NCBI GenBank assembly: GCA_030690855.1
Contig: JAUYFR010000111.1
Span: 1 to 6,834 of the forward strand
Reading direction: 5' to 3'
DNA: 6,834 nt
From: Gallionellaceae bacterium
Lineage (GTDB): Bacteria; Pseudomonadota; Gammaproteobacteria; Burkholderiales; Gallionellaceae
Shown here: positions 3,325 to 6,834 of the stretch, in pieces
How the letters are laid out: every line of letters starts with the position of its first letter
How positions within the stretch are numbered: position 1 is the stretch's first letter
The notes under the pieces: model-generated
Databases searched by the model: none
Told to the model about the DNA's origin: nothing
Seen by the model: the letters and a program-made list of their open reading frames with translations, nothing else
Position numbers and translations under genes: made by a program

Positions 3325-5271
3325 ATGACGCAACACGCTAATTCTGCAAATCTGCCGAACTACCTCATAAAAGAAAATGGGGGGATTTACGTTGAATTAT
3401 CTCTTTTCCCTGTTGGCGGCGGATTTGAAGAGTATGTCGATAAATTATTCAATGCAGGCTCTCGCTTTCGCCATGTTGATTACAAGTTATTGATGGGCCT
3501 GCTGTACGACTATGACAGCGTTTTAGATGCACAAGGTATGAAGGCGAGAGTGAAGTTAGCAGAAGATATTGCGGCTTTCTCTCCTTTGCGCAAACCCCTC
3601 TACAAAAACGTCAAAATTGATGCACAAGGTTTATTTGCGGAATATTTTTTCGAACCAGTTGAAATCTCGGTCATTATTGAAGAACCTGTTTACGGCGAGC
3701 CTGATGAAGATGGTGTTGCGCCTATCATCAGCAAAACCCGCAAAGAAAGTGTACGTCCGGGCAAGCTAGATATTGATGAGTTTATTGCTGATATGTGGAT
3801 GAAAGGGGTGCGCTTTGGTATTGATATTGAAGCAGTGAGCGACGTGATTTCTCGTCGTGAAGCCGCGCGCATGAATATCGCGGTTCAACTTGATCCGACT
3901 GAGGGAACGGACGCCGAGATAGTCGAGGCGAGTGAGGCGCTACGGCGTGATAACTCGCCTAAGATTATGCCGAATGGCAAAGCGGATCTGCGAAAATTTC
4001 AAAATCGCTTTCCACAGATTGATTTAGGCGAACGCTTGCTACAAAAAAAACCTCGAGTACTGGGTAAGCCGGGATACAAAGTAACCGGTGTATTGATCGA
4101 GCCAGAAGTTCCAAAAGACCTAGATATATCAGCCTTGGCTGGCCCCGGAACTCGTGTAGAGAGGCAAGAGGGTTTTGAATATATCGTTGCACTTAGAGAT
4201 GGGTTTTTATCTTTGGATATTGAAACTAATCACATTTCAGTTACCGAGAAAATTGAAAATAAAGGTGGCGTGAGCATCAAAACGACGGGTGATTTACAGC
4301 TATCCGGCAACGAATTTATTGAACATGGTGAAGTGCAAGAAGGCCGTGGCGTAGAAGGCAAAAACATGACCTTTCATGCCGATGTGTATGGGAATATCGT
4401 TTCGCAAGGTGGGTTTATTCTGTTTGAGAGCAACCTCTCTGGCGGTAGTGCAAAGAGTATTGGTGGGGACGTCACCGCGAATGGGCGCACGTTTAATTCT
4501 ACCGTTGAGGCGTGGGATGGACATATTTCAATTATTTATGCCGAGAGCTGCATGATTTTTGGCGATTCCATTGAGATTGATCGTGCGGTTAATTGTGAAA
4601 TTATTGGCTCAGATATTGAGATTCAAAACGCTGAGGGATGCAGCATCGCAGGGAAAAGAGTGAGAGTTAATTCCTCTACCTCATGTCGGGGTAAAGACAA
4701 TATGGTTTCATTGTTAATTCCTAATTTATCGGCGACTGATGCACAGATACAGCAGGTCATTTTGATGTTGCTAGAGTGCAAAAAAAATATTGCATCGAAA
4801 GAGGCCAATCTCAGTCAAATCAAATCCGACCCTGACGTATCACGATATCTGACGCTAGTCACGAGTGTTAAGCAGGGCTTGGTCAAACTGAATGCCGTGC
4901 AAGAAAACAACTTTTATCAAATGGCAGCGAAATTTACCAAAGTTACCAGCGTGGTGACCAAGCTGGAAGATGAGCGTCAAGAGTTGCTGAAAAAAGTACA
5001 CGCCTTTAAGCAGGAATTAACCTACCTAATCGAGGTTCGTAATAAACAAGGCGCGAATATTCATTGCGTCATTCCAGAAGTGGTGGGCGATACCCAAGTT
5101 CGTACCATGAGTTCTCCTACTGGCACTAGTCTGTTCCAGAAAATGAAACCGGCAGATATTAAGGCGACATTGCGTGAGCAGGGGCAACCCAAGGAGCGAA
5201 TTTTTCATGATGATTCTGGTAGTGTTGATTGGCATTATGCGATGCCAGAAATTGAGATACCGCAGGATTAA
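3325..5271 (+). CDS. DUF342/FapA-family protein (beta-helix plus coiled coil)
   Basis: This large cytoplasmic-looking protein has no signal peptide or membrane segment. From the ATG it is 648 aa. Residues 1-170 are an N-terminal region containing LPNYLIKENGGIYVEL. Residues 190-310 match the FapA N-terminal pattern, including LGKPGYKVTGVLIEP at 246-260. Residues about 310-455 are a Gly-rich repetitive stretch (GNIVSQGGFILFESNLSGG and onward) expected to form a right-handed beta-helix, as in MinC C-terminal and bactofilin-like folds. Residues about 470-575 are predicted coiled coil, followed by a tail. Family members are linked to flagellar assembly or polar signalling in some bacteria, but no flagellar gene is nearby, so the role is open. 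An in-frame TTG at 3268 would add 19 residues. Neither start has a strong Shine-Dalgarno; I prefer ATG because the sequence after it resembles the family's usual beginning. The 3' end overlaps the next gene by 4 bp. Confidence 0.85.
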   Translation: MTQHANSANLPNYLIKENGGIYVELSLFPVGGGFEEYVDKLFNAGSRFRHVDYKLLMGLLYDYDSVLDAQGMKARVKLAEDIAAFSPLRKPLYKNVKIDAQGLFAEYFFEPVEISVIIEEPVYGEPDEDGVAPIISKTRKESVRPGKLDIDEFIADMWMKGVRFGIDIEAVSDVISRREAARMNIAVQLDPTEGTDAEIVEASEALRRDNSPKIMPNGKADLRKFQNRFPQIDLGERLLQKKPRVLGKPGYKVTGVLIEPEVPKDLDISALAGPGTRVERQEGFEYIVALRDGFLSLDIETNHISVTEKIENKGGVSIKTTGDLQLSGNEFIEHGEVQEGRGVEGKNMTFHADVYGNIVSQGGFILFESNLSGGSAKSIGGDVTANGRTFNSTVEAWDGHISIIYAESCMIFGDSIEIDRAVNCEIIGSDIEIQNAEGCSIAGKRVRVNSSTSCRGKDNMVSLLIPNLSATDAQIQQVILMLLECKKNIASKEANLSQIKSDPDVSRYLTLVTSVKQGLVKLNAVQENNFYQMAAKFTKVTSVVTKLEDERQELLKKVHAFKQELTYLIEVRNKQGANIHCVIPEVVGDTQVRTMSSPTGTSLFQKMKPADIKATLREQGQPKERIFHDDSGSVDWHYAMPEIEIPQD

Positions 5272-6834
5272 ATTTTTGCCATGCTTAAAGCAACTGCCTC
5301 GGCCACTTCAATGCCATCAATTGCTGCTGACATAATCCCCCCTGCATACCCAGCACCTTCTCCCGCAGGATACAAACCCTTGGTGTTCAAACTCTGGTAG
5401 CTCTCGTCGCGCTTGATGCGCACGGGAGACGAGGTGCGCGTCTCCACACCTGTGAGCACCGCATCTTTCATGGCGAATCCCTTGATGGTTTTTTCAAACG
5501 CGGGCAGGGCTTCACGCACGGCATCAATTACATAATCAGGTAATGCAGTTGAGAGATCACCGAGCGTGACGCCGGGAGTGTAAGAGGGCAGCACGCTACC
5601 CAATTGAGTGGAAGCTCGTCGTGCGATGAAGTCGCCAACCAGTTGTCCCGGTGCGTTGTAATTGCTGCCGCCTAAAGCAAATGCTCTGCTTTCCCATTCG
5701 CGTTGAAACTCAATGCCTGCGAGCGGATCGCCGGGGTAATCTTCTGGCGTGACGCCAACCACGATGCCGCTGTTAGCGTTGCGTTCGTTGCGCGAATATT
5801 GGCTCATGCCATTCGTCACTACGCGGCCTTCTTCCGAAGTGGCCGCCACCACCGTACCTCCGGGACACATGCAGAAGCTGTACACCGAGCGACCATTGCT
5901 GGCGTGATGCACTAATTTGTAATCGGCTGCGCCGAGTTGCGGATTCCCTGCATTGATGCCGAAACGCGCGCGGTCGATGAGTGATTGCGGATGCTCGATA
6001 CGAAAACCAACCGAGAAGGGCTTCGCTTCCAAATACACGCCACGCTGATGCAACATCTCAAAGGTGTCGCGCGCACTGTGGCCGATGGCGAGCACGACAT
6101 GGCGACTGGTGATGTGTTCGCCGCTAGCCAGCGTTACACCTTGAACTTGGCCATGTTCAATTTCAATATCGGTGACGCGGCTTTGAAAGCGCACCTCGCC
6201 ACCGAGCGCAATGATATTGGCACGCATCACCTCCACCATGCCTACCAAACGGAAGGTGCCGATGTGCGGTTTACTCACATATTCGATTTCCTCAGGCGCG
6301 CCGGCTTTTATAAACTCTGCGAGTACTTTGCGGCTGTAGTGCTTGGGGTCTTTCACTTGGCTATAAAGCTTACCATCGGAGAACGTACCCGCACCGCCTT
6401 CGCCGAATTGCACATTTGATTCAGGGTTCAACTCATGCTTACGCCACAAGCCCCAGGTGTCTTTGGTACGTTCGCGTACTTCTTTGCCGCGTTCTAAGAT
6501 GATGGGGCGAAAGCCCATCTGCGCTAACACTAGTCCGGCGAATAGACCACAAGGGCCGGTGCCGATGACGACGGGCCGCTCAGTTAAATTTGCAGGAGCT
6601 TGGGCAACAAAGTGATAACTCGTATCGGGTGCAACTTTGACATGTACATCGTTCTTGAAACGGCTGAGTACTTTTTCTTCATTGGCAACATCAACATCCA
6701 AAGTGTAGATGAATAAAATTGCCGAAGGTTTGCGTGCATCAAAGCCGCGCCGAAATATCGTAAAGCTTCGTAATTCATCCACTCGAATACCAAGGCGCTG
6801 AATAATCGCGTCATTGATAGCGTGTTGCGGGTGG
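5268..6834 (-). CDS. FAD-dependent oxidoreductase of COG2509 type (N-terminus outside the window)
   Basis: At least 521 residues are visible, and the frame stays open to the window edge. The GTG at 6782-6780 is most likely an internal Val, because the residues before it (HPQHAINDAIIQRLGIR) fit the usual N-terminal domain of these proteins, which precedes the LRSFTIFRR stretch. Numbering visible residues, the FAD dinucleotide-binding motif GTGPCG is at 91-96 and the strand-ending ERG at about 114-116. Next come NVQFGEGGAGTFSDGKL and a C-terminal FAD-contact motif, GEGAGYAGGIMSAAIDG, near 491-507. The family is annotated as uncharacterised FAD-dependent dehydrogenase; the substrate is unknown. 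It is probably cytoplasmic, with no signal peptide or membrane helix in view. It converges with the FapA-family gene, stop codons overlapping by 4 bp, and no terminator is evident between them. Confidence 0.9.
   Translation of the reverse strand, partial: HPQHAINDAIIQRLGIRVDELRSFTIFRRGFDARKPSAILFIYTLDVDVANEEKVLSRFKNDVHVKVAPDTSYHFVAQAPANLTERPVVIGTGPCGLFAGLVLAQMGFRPIILERGKEVRERTKDTWGLWRKHELNPESNVQFGEGGAGTFSDGKLYSQVKDPKHYSRKVLAEFIKAGAPEEIEYVSKPHIGTFRLVGMVEVMRANIIALGGEVRFQSRVTDIEIEHGQVQGVTLASGEHITSRHVVLAIGHSARDTFEMLHQRGVYLEAKPFSVGFRIEHPQSLIDRARFGINAGNPQLGAADYKLVHHASNGRSVYSFCMCPGGTVVAATSEEGRVVTNGMSQYSRNERNANSGIVVGVTPEDYPGDPLAGIEFQREWESRAFALGGSNYNAPGQLVGDFIARRASTQLGSVLPSYTPGVTLGDLSTALPDYVIDAVREALPAFEKTIKGFAMKDAVLTGVETRTSSPVRIKRDESYQSLNTKGLYPAGEGAGYAGGIMSAAIDGIEVAEAVALSMAKI

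Noticed and set aside
5985..6419. Plus-strand open frame of 144 codons within the FAD oxidoreductase gene
   Set aside because: It lies entirely antisense to a clearly coding gene with strong family motifs and has no recognisable domain of its own.
6780..6782. GTG as the real start of the FAD oxidoreductase
   Set aside because: The frame is open upstream to the window edge and those residues fit the family's N-terminal domain, so the GTG is probably an internal Val.

Overview
The window looks like a chromosomal stretch of a moderately AT-rich Gram-negative bacterium. One gene encodes an outer-membrane barrel protein, and the Fur, TusE/DsrC, DUF342/FapA and COG2509-type proteins are all of proteobacterial type. 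I lean towards Betaproteobacteria, perhaps a Nitrosomonadales-like lineage, but this rests on family resemblance only. No mobile element, CRISPR array, rRNA or tRNA is visible.

Layout. (1) Positions 3-209, plus strand: the 3' end of an unrecognised gene that begins before the window. (2) Positions 206-2113, minus strand: a compact three-gene operon, transcribed in the order periplasmic cupredoxin-like protein, FTR1-family iron permease, outer-membrane beta-barrel protein of unknown function. Gene gaps are 12 bp and 0 bp, and each downstream Shine-Dalgarno lies at or inside the end of the preceding gene, which suggests translational coupling. (3) Positions 2114-2248: a divergent regulatory region with two Fur-box-like sites in inverted orientation, sharing a perfect 13-bp inverted repeat. 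Each overlaps the -10 hexamer of one of two back-to-back sigma70-type promoters. (4) Positions 2249-2680, plus: fur. (5) Positions 2789-3082, plus: a 97-aa TusE/DsrC-family sulfur-carrier protein with only the penultimate cysteine. (6) Positions 3083-3324: a non-coding stretch rich in inverted repeats with a perfect TATAAT before the next gene. (7) Positions 3325-5271, plus: a 648-aa DUF342/FapA-type beta-helix and coiled-coil protein. (8) Positions 5268-6834, minus: a COG2509-type FAD-dependent oxidoreductase whose N-terminus runs off the window.

How it fits together. The left half reads as an iron-responsive module: Fur with Fe2+ would be expected to shut off both the iron-import operon and its own gene from the shared region. 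The operon lacks the peroxidase (EfeB) and M75 peptidase-like (EfeO C-terminal) parts of classical EfeUOB. It pairs the permease with a stand-alone cupredoxin that has no cysteine or methionine in its mature part, and with an outer-membrane protein. This outer-membrane/periplasm/inner-membrane set is the best candidate here for an under-described system. The right half shows no clear functional link to iron and looks like ordinary core-genome neighbours.
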